From: Phanerochaete sordida
Taxonomy: Eukaryota > Basidiomycota > Agaricomycetes > Polyporales > Phanerochaetaceae
Length of the DNA stretch: 64,000 bases
Assembly (NCBI GenBank): GCA_019973155.2
Contig: BPQB01000053.1
Coordinates: forward strand, 167,811 to 231,810
Direction: 5' to 3'
Position 1 is the stretch's first letter, and every line of letters begins with the position of its first letter. Under the pieces are notes generated by a model that saw nothing but the letters and a program-made list of their open reading frames with translations, was not told where the DNA came from and did not search any database. This document shows positions 22,137 through 32,444 of the stretch, piece after piece. The translations under genes were made by a program, and so were the position numbers.

Positions 22137-22681
22137 TTACAGCTGCACCGGCGATACCCACGATCACTGGTCAGTGCATGTACACGGAGGACGGCGGGCG
22201 GCACGGAACACACCTTCGCCTGCGTGCTCTTCTCAAGAATGGTAGCGAATTCCCCGGCGAAGATCTGCGTCCGCTCACGGTCGAGGATGTACTGCTCGTC
22301 GGGGTGCACGACGCGCGCGTACTCGGGATGCGAGAACACCTCGAGTATCTTCTCCCACGACTCCGCCTCGAAGACGGCCATGCCCCAGAACGCGCTTCCG
22401 CCTGTCGACACTCCCATCGCCGTCGCGAGGTTCTCGCCGAGCGCGGGGTCGACGTGGAACTGCAGCAGCGGTCAGCGCAGTGCGGGCGCGCGGCGGGCGG
22501 AGCGGCGCACCTGCTCGTACTTCGTCAGGTTCTTCTTCGCGACGTCGAGCGACATGAAGAGCCGGCCGTGCTCCTGCAACCAGTAGCGGCGCCAGTGCGT
22601 GTTCGACACGCCGGCTACGGGGTAGAAGAGTGCCGCGAAGCGGACGCGGTTCGGGACGAGGGCCGCACGGTAAGCTTGCAT
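22137..22681 (-). CDS. EthD-domain protein (copy 3), possible peroxisomal tail
   Basis: Exons 22681-22511, 22459-22214 and a very short 22142-22137 give 140 residues. Blocks 'HWRRYWLQEHGRLFMSLDVA', 'GMAVFEAESWEKILEVF' and 'SHPEYARVVHPDEQYILD' are typical of the family. The last intron (22143-22213, GTGTGT...GTGCAG) is my choice: it leaves the tail 'EKSTQAKL', which resembles a C-terminal peroxisome signal (AKL). Without it the frame runs on to 21983 through 60 residues that look non-coding. A TATA-like 'ttataacc' lies about 60 bases upstream of the start. Confidence 0.78.
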
Positions 22682-23857
22682 CGCGGACAGGCAGGCAGGA
22701 GAAGGTGGGGGCGGGTCCGTTCCAGCGTTGGGCGAGCTTATAACCCGTTCGCCACAGCGCTCACGGTCCGCACACCAGTCGTCTGCGGTCTTGGGTCGGA
22801 GACCCGGTGGGCCAGTGCCTGAACCAACTGCGTGCGGTGTTCAGCCTGATGAACTGTAATGGAAATTTGCGGACTTCTCTTGCGCAATGGCCTTCGCTGA
22901 TACACGCCACCCTACCACAACAGCGCTAAAGCCCTAGATGCGCCTTTCGGTCCCATGAGTCGGAGCGCCAAGTTCGATTCCTTGAGCTGTTAGGGCGTGT
23001 TGAAGAAGCTGGGGAAGCGTGCTGACAATCCGAAGGGATGAAGCACCCTGAGCAGGGCAGATACACCAGCCTTTTGAAGCTCAAAGCGTCACATGGCAAG
23101 TGCACTAGGTTTGATGAGCCCACCAGGAGGAGTACAGGGACAATAAGGAGATGCGGCACTACTCCGTACGCACAGCAGGACAAAACGATCGATGACCAGC
23201 CTTATAGGGGGTGGCAAGTTGGACGAGAGTCACTATCTTCCATTCCGAATGGATCGGAGTCAGGGAAGCTCTTCATAATGGATCAGACCTGGGTGTACGG
23301 ATGTCTGCGGGATCTGACGCCTCAGGCCCGCAGCATCCACCCAAAGCCACCGGTGAGCGCTCGAACTCCTTTCTTGAGGCTCCTTTACGCAAGGCGGTAA
23401 GATAGCCATGCCCAAGAAGCGTCCAGCGTGACCGGCTGGTCCAAGCAACATGCCACGGGGTGGGGACGCACACTGGTCACGCGCGCCACGAGCTATGGCA
23501 AACCGGTAAGCATTTATACCTCGTACTAGAACGAGCACTCACGCAAACAGGATCAAAGCGATTGATTCGGCATGGCCGGGAACCGTCTGGCGACTAGCGT
23601 GATAAGCTCTGATCCAAGACCAGCACCTCTGAAGAGTCAGTACATTCCCCGGCACCGCTTATTTTTTTGCCAAATCATCACGGAATGAACACACCACAAG
23701 GGACTCGGCGGTCACCCGGGCAGGGTCCGTGGGCGAAGAGCCGCCATCGGAAAGCACGAACGACGAGACCTCCCAAAAGGGGCGAGCAGGTCCGGGCACG
23801 CGGGCGTTGCCGAGCCGCCTCACGCGCGCTTTGCACCCGAGCGGCGAGGCAAGGACG
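22682..23857. other. long spacer EthD copy 3 - HAD gene
   Basis: About 1.2 kb without a credible gene. Open frames exist (for example 23038-23400) but lack homology and codon character. Confidence 0.45.
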
Positions 23858-24878
23858 ATGACGATCCGGCTCGTCCTCTTCGATGCGTTTTCGACCCTGC
23901 TCGTCCCCCGCCTGCCCGTATATGTTCAGTACTCGCAGACGTTCGAGCCATACCTCGGCGTGCTCGAGCCAGAGAAGCTCAAGAGCTCGTTCAAGATCGG
24001 TAGGTACCGCTGAGCTCTCGCAGAGACTGTACGCACGCTGATCGGGGCTGCGCACGACTGCCTGTCAGCGTTGAAGCAGCTACAGAACGAGAAGCCTGCT
24101 TACCAGCACGGCGCTGACGATTGGTGGGGCGAGGTTATCTGCAGAACCGCCGTCGGAGCTGGAGCTGACCCTTCCGGTATGTGTCCGTCATGGCAAGCGC
24201 AAGTAGCATCTGAACGGTACCCTAGCTGTCGAGAGATCCCTGGACAGGATCGTGCCTAGGCTGCTAAAGCGCTTTTCGGGAAAGGAGGCTTACCGGCTCT
24301 TTGACGACACGCTGCCCTGCTGTGGGTATATCTTCTTGTGTTCTGGCGATCTAGCGTTGAGTGCGTGCACTAGTGCAAAGTCTAAAGACAATGAACATCA
24401 AGACTGGCCTCGTAAGCAACACCGATATACGGATGAGTACGCACCTCACTATATGCCAAGAGACCGACTGAACAGCTGTCACTCTAGGACTGGTTCTTGA
24501 AGACTTGGGCATCCTGTCGTCTCTGAACCCAGTGCTTCTCAGCGAGGAGCAAGGCGTAGAAAAGCCTTCACTTCAAATATTTGCTCGGGCGTGTGAGCTC
24601 GCAGGAGTTCAAAGGGATGGAGTCGTCCATGTAGGCGATGAATTGAAAGCGTGAGTACACAAGATGCGGCGTCCGAAACCAGGTGGCTGAATCGTCGCAG
24701 TGACTACTATGGAGCAAAGGCTTGCGGACTATCGGCACTTCTCGTGAGGCGAGCGGGGCCTGATGGTGAATCCGAGATGAAGGAGCCTGACGAAGACCTG
24801 TCGGATGTGCAGGTCGTGCGGAGCTTGGCCGACGTAGCGGGATGGGTGGAACGTGAGAATAGCACGCAGCTGGAGTGA
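23858..24878 (+). CDS. HAD-like hydrolase, HDHD3 type
   Basis: Haloacid-dehalogenase superfamily hydrolase. Six exons (23858-23999, 24069-24176, 24226-24321, 24374-24436, 24488-24650, 24701-24878) give 249 residues with all phases closing. Motif I is 'LVLFDAFSTL' with nucleophile D9; the second Asp of the usual DxD is replaced by Phe, as also in the HDHD3 group. Motif II is 'VSNTD', motif III 'GVEKPSLQIF' and motif IV 'VHVGDELKADYYGA'. The missing general acid argues against an ordinary phosphatase. Its stop is 98 bases from the stop of the convergent mitochondrial S6 gene. Confidence 0.88.
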
Positions 24879-24976
24879 CGCGCCTTGAGGCTTTTGGTGT
24901 TGCAGATTAAATACCAAATATGTGTACATGAAGCATATAGAGAAACTTGCCAACGACCCTTCAACACCAACATGCC

Positions 24977-25426
24977 TCATGACTTGAACGTCTTGGACGG
25001 TGGCTGCACGACATCCTCCACCTTCTCTCCGAGCTTGATCATAGTCCACCTGATGACTCGCGGGTCGTGCTTCAGGATGTTATCCAGACTGTGCAGGGTC
25101 TTCGGGGAAGCGTCGAAGTTCATGGTCCAGTAGCTTGTGGGAGCATCAGCGTGGCACGAAGATTCGAGGGCGTTACGCAACGTACTCTCCAACATCGTGC
25201 CATTTCCTCCGCCGATGCATACGCTGAGGTAGCGTCATTGTGCCCCACGAGTTGAGTTTCCGGACCACACCGCCGCGGTCCATGACATGCTTTGCCGCCA
25301 GAGAAACGAGCTGCTTGATATGGCTCTGGCAGAAACCGTGAGCAAAGCGCAGCGCATACAGGCAGCCTGCATGCTCACATATTCTGGGAGGTGCTGGGTG
25401 ATGCATAGCATCTGGTAGAACGGCAT
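24977..25426 (-). CDS. MRP17: mitochondrial small-subunit ribosomal protein bS6m
   Basis: Homologue of bacterial S6 in the mitochondrial ribosome. Three exons (25426-25379, 25325-25186, 25133-24977) give 114 residues. The start 'MPFYQMLCITQHLPEY' is the first beta strand of S6; then 'HIKQLVSLAAKHVMDRGGVV', 'KLNSWGTMTLPQRMHRR' and 'YWTMNFDASPKTL', 'DPRVIRWTMIKLGEKVED'. The second donor GTACGT at 25185 was preferred to a weaker site three bases on. The start codon is 212 bases from that of the divergent SND1 gene, so the two probably share a promoter region. Confidence 0.9.
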
Positions 25427-25638
25427 TTTGGGCGTCGACCACGGCGGCGCGGAGGAAGGAGAACAGAGGTCGAGACGCCCACGGAGGACGTGCAGGCGTG
25501 AGAAACACCTGCCATTCCCAGATTAGCTATGACACGTCTATATTTCTCGTTGCACGCGACCTTCGCCCACACGCATTCCTCTCTCTTCCCACCACCCACC
25601 GTCCCTGCTATTCCGGTCACAGGCGCACTAATATTACA

Positions 25639-28600
25639 ATGGCTCAAAGAATGGTGCGTTTCAGCTGCAATCGCCAGCGACTACTACTCACACAGCAGGC
25701 GTAGGAGGTCAAATGTATGGTGTACAGCTTCATGCATGCCATGTCTACGTGCTGAATATCACGGAGTAATCAGCTGTCATCTCTGGAGACTCTCTCGTAC
25801 TGCGTGAGTCCCATGGCAACCCTCCGAAGGAAAGGTGCGTCGCCCTCCGTTCTCACGAAAGCAGCGCACTTACCCTCGGTAGAGTTCTGCACTTGGCAGA
25901 CATCTCCGCGCCTCGCATGGGTAGCTCTACGCGCGAAGACGAGGTGCGCAGCTTTGCAAATTCCAGCGTGCATGTTCTCACTGTTTCCCCCAGCCATGGG
26001 CCTACGAAGCTCGCGAATACCTGCGCACTCGCGTCGTAGGCAAACCCGTCACTTTCACCGTTGCCCACTCGCTGTCATCCAACGACGACACGCCACGCGA
26101 CATTGGCTCGGTCGAGATGCAGGGCGTCGACATAGCAACGCAGCTCATCAAGGCCGGCTGGGCCAAGCTCAAGGAGATGAAGCGCGAGCCCACTGAAGCC
26201 GACCTCAAGAAGCGCGAATTCGAGACCGAGGCCAAGACCGCTGGCAAGGGCATTTGGAACCCTCACGGCCCCATGGCGCACAAAGTGCACTACATGATGC
26301 CGGAGGACTCGCAAGGCTTCATCACAGAGTGGAAGGGCAAGTCCATCGATGCTGTCGTCGAGCAGGTGAAGGACGGCTCGACCCTCCGTGTACGCCTGCT
26401 GCTGCCCGACGGCGACCACCAGTTCGCGAATATCACGCTTGCCGGTGTGCGCTCGCCCCGTGTTGCTAGCAAGCCGGACGAGACTTCAGAACCTTACGGC
26501 GAGGAGGTCAGCAGGTCCCCCGAGTATACCACGCTCAGGCGCTGACTGCAGCTTTCAGGCGAAATTCTTCACCGAGACGCGACTTCTCCAACGTCAAGTG
26601 ACTGTGCAACTCCTGTCCCTTCCCAACGCGACCGCGACACCTTTCCAGAGTGCTGCCAGCTCAGCACCGGCGCCGGCAAGCATCTTCATCGGAACCGGTA
26701 CGACTCTGGCTTCTGCCGCGCTTTGAGCTATGCTAACGCGTCCGCACAGTTCTGCACGCGCAGGGCGGCAACATCGCAGAGCACCTCGTCGCAAATGGCC
26801 TCGCTCGCGTCGTCGACTGGCACGCGGGTATGCTCGCCGCGGGCGGCGGCATGGAGCGTCTTCGCCAGGCAGAACGCGCCGCGAAGGAGAAGCGCCTGAA
26901 GCTGTACGCGAACGCGCCTGTGCCTGCCGCGAAGTCGAACGGCACGGTCGCCGCCAACGGCAGCAGCCGCACGTTCGACGGTATCGTAACGCGTGTTTGG
27001 AGTGGAGACCAAATCTCCGTCGCTGAGCGTGAGTCGGGCAAGGAGCGCAGGGTACAACTCAGCTCGACGCGTGCACCGAGGTGGGTTCTCTATTTGTGAC
27101 CTAGGCTCTGCGATGCTTACGTTTGTACAGACAAACTGAGGCGCGGCAAGCACACTACGCCAACGAAGCGCGCGAGTTCCTGCGCAAGAAGCTCATTGGC
27201 AAACACGTCAAAGTACATGTCGACTTCATCCGCCCCCGTGAAGGCGACTTTGAGGAGCGCGAGTGCGCGACTGTGCGTTACGGCAACCAGAACGCGTACG
27301 TGTGAACACGATCGCCGATGGTCTCCTCGCTTAACGTACTATCACCAGGAACATCGCCGAGCAGATCATCGAAAAGGGATTCGCGACTGCGCTTCGCCAC
27401 AGACGTGACGACGAGGATCGCTCGCCCGAGTACGACAAGCTGATGGCCGCCGAGCAAGCGTGAGTACCACACTGTCTCAGCTGAAGCCTTGCTGAGGTGT
27501 TTGTAGTGCCGCTGCGGAAGGACGGGGTGTCCACTCTGGCAAAGAGTTCCCACAACCGAAACAGCCCCTCAACATTTCAGAGGTACGTTTTTGTATAGTG
27601 GGGTATCCCCGCATTGCTCATTTCAGGACGCTCGCAGACCCACAGCCGTGCTGCGCCCTTCATCAACGGCTTCAAGCGCCAGGGTCGGATAGCAGGTGTC
27701 GTCGACTACGTCGCGTCCGGCTCTCGGTTCAAGTACGTCTGCCGACCGCAGCCACCGAGCGTTTCCTGATCATCCCCAGGATCTTCATTCCGAAGGACAA
27801 TCAGGTCCTGACGCTCGTGCTCGGCGGAATTCGCGCTCCACGCACCGGGCGCAGCCCGTCGGACAAGTCCGAGCCCTACGGCCAGGAGGCGTACGACTTC
27901 TCGAACCGCCGCTACATGCAACGCGACGTGGAGTTCGAGATCCACGACGTCGACAAGTCGGGCGGCTTCATCGGTGCGCTGTACTACAACAAGAACGAGA
28001 ACGTTGCCGTCAGCCTCGTCCGCGAGGGTCTTGCGAGCGTGCACTCGTACTCGGCGGACGGTCTGTCATGGTCAAAGCAGCTCTACGATGCGGAGGAGGA
28101 GGCCAAGAAGGCCAAGCGGAACGTGAGTTCGAGTGTTAAGCCCGATTGACGTTGGCTAATGGGTTGAGAATAGATGTGGTCCGACTATGACGAGGAGGCG
28201 GAACAGGCTGTGCAGGTTCCTGAGGAACAGGACAGCGGCGCGCTCAAGCCCGAGTACCAGGACGTCATCATCAGCGACGTCCGCGTCGGACCACAAGGCC
28301 TCAACTTCTCCGTGCAGATCCTGAACACCGAGGGCATCGCGTCGCTGGAGAAGCTCATGCGCGAGTTCTCGCTGCACCACAAGACCGTCGCGCCGACGGC
28401 GGGCTTCGTGCCCAAGTCCGGCGACCTCGTCTCCGCCAAGTTCAGCGACGGCCAGTGGTACCGCGCCAAGGTCCGGCGGGCGTCGCCCGTGAAGAAGGAG
28501 GCGGAGCTGACGTTCATCGACTACGGGAACCAGAGCACGGTCGCGTTCGCGGACATCCGGCCGCTCGACGCACGCTTCCGCGCGCTGCCGGGGCAGGCGC

Positions 28601-28956
28601 ACGACGCGCGCCTCGCGTTCGTGCGCCTCGTCGGGCCCGAGAGCGAGTACCACGCCGAGGCGCTCGAGCGCTTCCGCGCGCTGTGCGAGGGCCGCAAGCT
28701 CGTCGCGAACACGGACTTCCGCGAGGGCCCGCTGCGCCACCTGCGCCTCATGGACCTCGAGGAGCACGGCGCGGACCCGCTCGCGAGCGTCAACGTCGAC
28801 CTCCTCCGCGAGGGCCTCGCGACGCTCGACCGCAAGGGCTGCCGCTACCTCCACGCGTACCCGCAGGTCGTGAAGCGCATGCAGGAGGCCGTGAACGGCG
28901 CGAAGCGGGACAGGCTCGGCATCTTCGAGCTCGGCGACGTCGAGGAGGACGATTAG
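25639..28956 (+). CDS. SND1: SND1/Tudor-SN, staphylococcal-nuclease and Tudor domain protein
   Basis: Multifunctional RNA-binding protein of cytoplasmic RNP complexes. Thirteen exons: 25639-25653, 25705-25714, 25774-25834, 25883-25943, 25994-26506, 26559-26697, 26750-27080, 27131-27301, 27349-27459, 27507-27582, 27638-27732, 27780-28122, 28174-28956. They give 902 residues, the normal length. There are four SNase-like repeats ('[13 protein letters not shown]', '[19 protein letters not shown]', '[16 protein letters not shown]', '[17 protein letters not shown]'), then a Tudor domain at about residues 722-775 ('[18 protein letters not shown]', '[12 protein letters not shown]') and a half SNase repeat to the end. 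Exon 2 is only 10 bases long; it is needed to read 'MAQRM-EVKS-VISGD'. Confidence 0.95.
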
Positions 28957-29572
28957 GCTGTTTGGGGCGCCGTAGTCGCTGTTGATGTAATGTACGGGCC
29001 TGCCGTTGGTTTGCGGGCTCGCGACGAAAAAACCACTACGTCCATCATCATTATTCTGTCTGAACTTGCAGCCCGATAGGAACGGGGTATTTTATGTCGG
29101 TTTGGCTCTATCTTGGCCTTTGTTCCCTTGTTGAGCGAGTCGGTCGCCTCGACATCCGATTTTCTGGAAAGATATGCCGACTCATGACATATACAGTGAG
29201 GCGTGTCGTTTCGCGTTGTACGCTGAATGGCAATTCTAGCATTCCAGTTCACATCCGGCATGCGGATACCGGACGACTAGCTTGCTCAGGGATATTCATA
29301 GATGCCTACGGGATTGTCGGTCCCTTGCAATGATCTGCGCTGTTTGATGTGTAGGCGGGTGTACGTGCATGTTTCGTGGCTGTTCCTGACCGTCGACAGG
29401 TCGTTGACAGCCCCCATCTCGCAGATAGAGCACCAGCGGTGACTAGTCTTGTTAATGCCGAGTGAAGTCGGACCGCTATGTCGCGATAGGTGGAACTGTT
29501 GGACGCTGTGAAGGTAGATAAAAGGATTACTGCAAGATCGCTCGTTAGCCATATTGCATCTTCAGCGCGAAG
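28957..29572. other. spacer SND1 - hydrophobin 1
   Basis: 616 bases. It holds the 3' flank of SND1 and the hydrophobin promoter; 'gtagataaaagg' at about 29514 is a weak TATA-like element 55 bases before the ATG. Confidence 0.45.
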
Positions 29573-30036
29573 ATGCTCGTACGCTCAGCGACGCTTCTCT
29601 TGGCCTTCAGTTGCGGGGCCGCCTTTGCCGCCGGCAGTGCGTCGACCACTTCCTCTGCCACAGCCCCCACTGTCACGGTCGGCGGTTCCTGCGCCACGCC
29701 GCCCATTCGGTGCTGCGAGAGCGTCCAGGCTGTGAGCACACGCCGAGCGAAACAGCACCTGGCGCCGCTCACCGCTTCTCGCTGACAGGACACGCCTCAG
29801 ACCCAGCAACTTCTGCTGATACTGGGCGTCCACGTCCCGCCCTCGGCGAGCGGAGGCCTTGTCGGCTTGGGCTGCGAGTCCCTTCCTAGCGGAGACAGCT
29901 GCCCTTTGCCCAGAAGTGCTGTCTGTTGTGGGTATATCTATCTGGTGAGTGGGGAATGTTTGGCTGGGTATATGCGTGTTGATCAGCCCTTCAGAATGGT
30001 GAGGTTGCAGCTGGATGTGCGCCGGTGGTCGCGTAG
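29573..30036 (+). CDS. class I hydrophobin (copy 1)
   Basis: Small secreted amphipathic protein that self-assembles at air-water interfaces and coats hyphae. Three exons (29573-29731, 29789-29944, 29995-30036) give 118 residues. A signal peptide is seen at residues 1-20 ('LVRSATLLLAFSCGAAFAA'). The eight cysteines are C40, C47-C48, C82, C91, C99-C100 and C113, i.e. the C-x6-CC-x33-C-x8-C-x7-CC-x12-C pattern of class I. The third exon ('NGEVAAGCAPVVA') supplies the eighth cysteine, which confirms the second intron (GTGAGT...TTCAG). A second hydrophobin follows at 32445. Confidence 0.9.
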
Positions 30037-30583
30037 ATGGCGAAGCGCGGCGATCCGAGTTTCGCAGGGATGGGAGCTTGACGAGGGCGCGAAGTTGTGT
30101 ATGCACATTTTGATGCGTGTGGGCGGGAAGGGCATGATGTCGCTGAAATCCGTCGCATTCAGCGTGCAATCCCCCCGAACTTGTCAGTGTCTTGGCGTGT
30201 TGAACGAACGCGCTGAAGTCGCTCCAATTCTGGCTCGAAAATGAACGTCGCATGTCCGTCGTGCTCGAATCGGAATACGCCGACCTAGGGAGTGGCGCTT
30301 TGAGCTTGCGAATAGCTGTCCGTCAGCCGCATGTGTATGTTCGCTGTTCGAATGATACCGGTGAGCGTCGAGTAAGCCGAGCGCCGCATAAACGTGAGCG
30401 ACCGGAGGGGAGAGAGGGCTAACGAGGACTCGTATCGAACATCGAAGGTTTGAACGGAGAAGCAGTGAACTTGTGTACCGACCCGGAGGGAAATTAGGCG
30501 GAGGAGCAAGGGTGTCGAATAGGTTGAGGGAAAAGAAGAGGAGGTGGGGGAGGTGCTGGCGGGAGAAAGGCAAAGCGAGGGGT

Positions 30584-30671
30584 TATTTATACGTTTGGGC
30601 TGGCGGGGCGACGCGACAGCGTCACGTGTGCCCGTTGAACGAGGCGCGTCCATGTTTGCCAGTGAAGTTTA
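30584..30671 (-). promoter_or_regulatory. inverted promoter copy A (reads leftward)
   Basis: Read on the minus strand it runs 'ggcaaaca...cgttcaacgggcacacgtgac', then 'cgtcgccccgccagccca', and ends in TATAAATA (30591-30584). It is nearly the same sequence as copy B in the other direction. It contains an E-box CACGTG core next to a GC-rich block. A short Pro/Ser-rich open frame lies downstream but is not convincing. Confidence 0.65.
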
Positions 30672-31376
30672 GCCCGCAGCCTGACTTTGTTTGGTCGATG
30701 CGGCGAGAGTGGCGCATCGACAGCAGCTCCAGGCGCATCTGATCAGTCCGCCGGAGCAAGGCTTCGTGGCCGAGCTCGCCAGAATAGTATGCTCGGGCGG
30801 CGGGTATGTGGGATTGAAAAGCTAAGTACTACAGCCGCCGACTTTCGCGAGCGACGCGCCTAGCTGGCCATACACCTCATAGTGTCGTGCAAGCCCTAAT
30901 CATTGCAGGCACTGTACATCTATAGCACTGGCCGTGTAAGAGGAAAAGGCCCACCGACGGTGGGTGGCGGAACGAACGGGAGACGTCCAGGAAGATGCGC
31001 CCGAACTTACACACCTTCCTGTTTTGGTTAGTAACAGACGCCCATCCTCGATTTCAAACCGCCACATGTTTCCTGAAGCTCGGGATCCTCTCGCAGGAGC
31101 AGTGCCGGCTACGAGCTCTATATAGTCTTACATGGTTGGTCGCTAGCTTCAGCATGCAGCCTTTTGCATGACGCGTTAGTGGGACCAAGTAGACAAGAAG
31201 CCGAGTCGCGCTCCGCCGCCATGATCTCGTTCTGCTGGTCACTGTGTCGCCCCCAGCGTGCCTTCGACCCAGCCACGCCGGCGTAGGTAGCAGAAGCAGA
31301 CGGCCACCCTCAACTCGATGCTCGGCGGCGACGACAGCGAAGGCGTGGCGACCAAACACGCTCGACCGAGCGAAAC

Positions 31377-31454
31377 ACGGGCAAACACAGTCGCGTCTCG
31401 TTCAACGGGCACACGTGACCGTCGCGTCGCCCCGCCAGCCCAGACGTATAAATA
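31377..31454 (+). promoter_or_regulatory. inverted promoter copy B (reads rightward)
   Basis: It carries the same series as copy A: 'gggcaaacaca', 'cgttcaacgggcacacgtgac', 'gtcgcgtcgccccgccagcc' and TATAAATA at 31447-31454. The unit lies about 0.8 kb from copy A, facing away from it, so the pair forms a large interrupted palindrome. Confidence 0.65.
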
Positions 31455-32367
31455 GCCCTGGCTGCCTTGCCCTCAGCCCCAGCACTCACCCACCATCCCT
31501 CATCCCGGCATACGGTCCCCTCGCTGGCGACCGCTAGACCACGCGCTTTGCTTTGCTACAGCTAATCGACGCCACTGCTCGGGCTACCGACTACGACATG
31601 CACGGAACAACGACGGCGACAGCTGGACCCCCCGTCACTGCCCCTCGCTGTCAGCTCGCTGGAGCACTTGAATGGACTGGTTTCCGGTATAGCGTCAATC
31701 CCGACCAGCGAATACACGCCCACGAAGATGCACTGGCGCACGTTCCTCCAGCTTAGATGACGGACGCGGATACACTCCGAACCCTGTCTACACCTTTGGT
31801 GGGGAATGTCTCACGCCCTACGAGATGGAACGAGCGATAGTCGTGCTAGCGAGACCCAACCGACGGTGAGTACCCTCTGCTTGGTCAAATTATGTTGGCA
31901 ACGTCCCCCGAGTCCAACGTTCGATGCTTCAACGTCCAACATCAGCCCTACGCCGCTGCTCGCCCCACTACCTTTCTGTCCCTGCGGCTCTTTCGTCCGC
32001 TATCCGACATCAACATGCCATGGCGCTGCGCTTGGTCACCGTCAAAGGGGGATTTGTCACGGTCACCTGCACATCTTCAGGTCCCTAGGGCGAAAGTAGA
32101 GGTCCAATACGACAGCCGGCCTCTAGCTACAGCCACTATAGTTCTGTCCTGCACACGTCGCCCCGCACGTCCCAAGCTCTATACAAACCGACCCCGGTTA
32201 GTTCTGCAAACAACGGACGACCGTCCTGGACGTCCCGCCGCTGTGCTGACAGCCTGTTCATTCCAGATCTTCGTACATCGCCTTCGATTTCACCTCGCAG
32301 GGCCAATAAATCGACGTCGATGCCCAACCTGTCTTGTGAACATCGCTTGGGGACGCCTGCGCCGCTG

Positions 32368-32375
32368 TATATAAA
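32368..32375 (+). promoter_or_regulatory. TATA box of hydrophobin 2
   Basis: TATATAAA 70 bases before the ATG at 32445; consistent with a strongly expressed cell-wall gene. Confidence 0.6.
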
Positions 32376-32444
32376 GGACCACGCCAGCCAGTCCCACCAG
32401 CTTACAGAGGCAGCCGCATCGCCCACCTTGGACAAATCGCGGCC

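Larger units (their letters stand above)
30037..32444. other. 2.4-kb region between two hydrophobins, with inverted promoter copies
   Basis: No protein-coding gene can be supported. It contains two promoter-like elements in opposite orientation (30584-30671 and 31377-31454). Downstream of the plus element, a stretch from about 31692 to 31863 is flanked by an acceptor-like TATAG and a strong donor (CGGTGAGT), so a spliced transcript, perhaps non-coding, is possible. Confidence 0.5.

Noticed and set aside
21710..22822. 370-residue open frame on the plus strand
   Set aside because: It is antisense to EthD copy 3, whose minus-strand protein has clear family blocks and splice sites; the plus frame has none.
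22682..23857. Search for a hidden gene or mobile element in the long spacer
   Set aside because: No terminal repeats, no transposase or reverse-transcriptase motifs, no splice-consistent coding series.
24311..24345. Hydrophobin-like 'CCGYIFL' within the HAD gene
   Set aside because: The sequence lies at an exon end and in an intron of the HAD gene; no cysteine pattern surrounds it. Its likeness to hydrophobin 1 is chance.
30184..30573. 129-residue minus-strand frame downstream of promoter copy A
   Set aside because: It fits the position of a transcript but has no recognisable domain, and its start lies in a Pro/Ser-rich leader; not supported as a gene.
31692..31863. Possible internal exon ending in a strong donor (CGGTGAGT)
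   Set aside because: It lacks a start codon and a convincing partner exon, so it is mentioned only as a hint of transcription.
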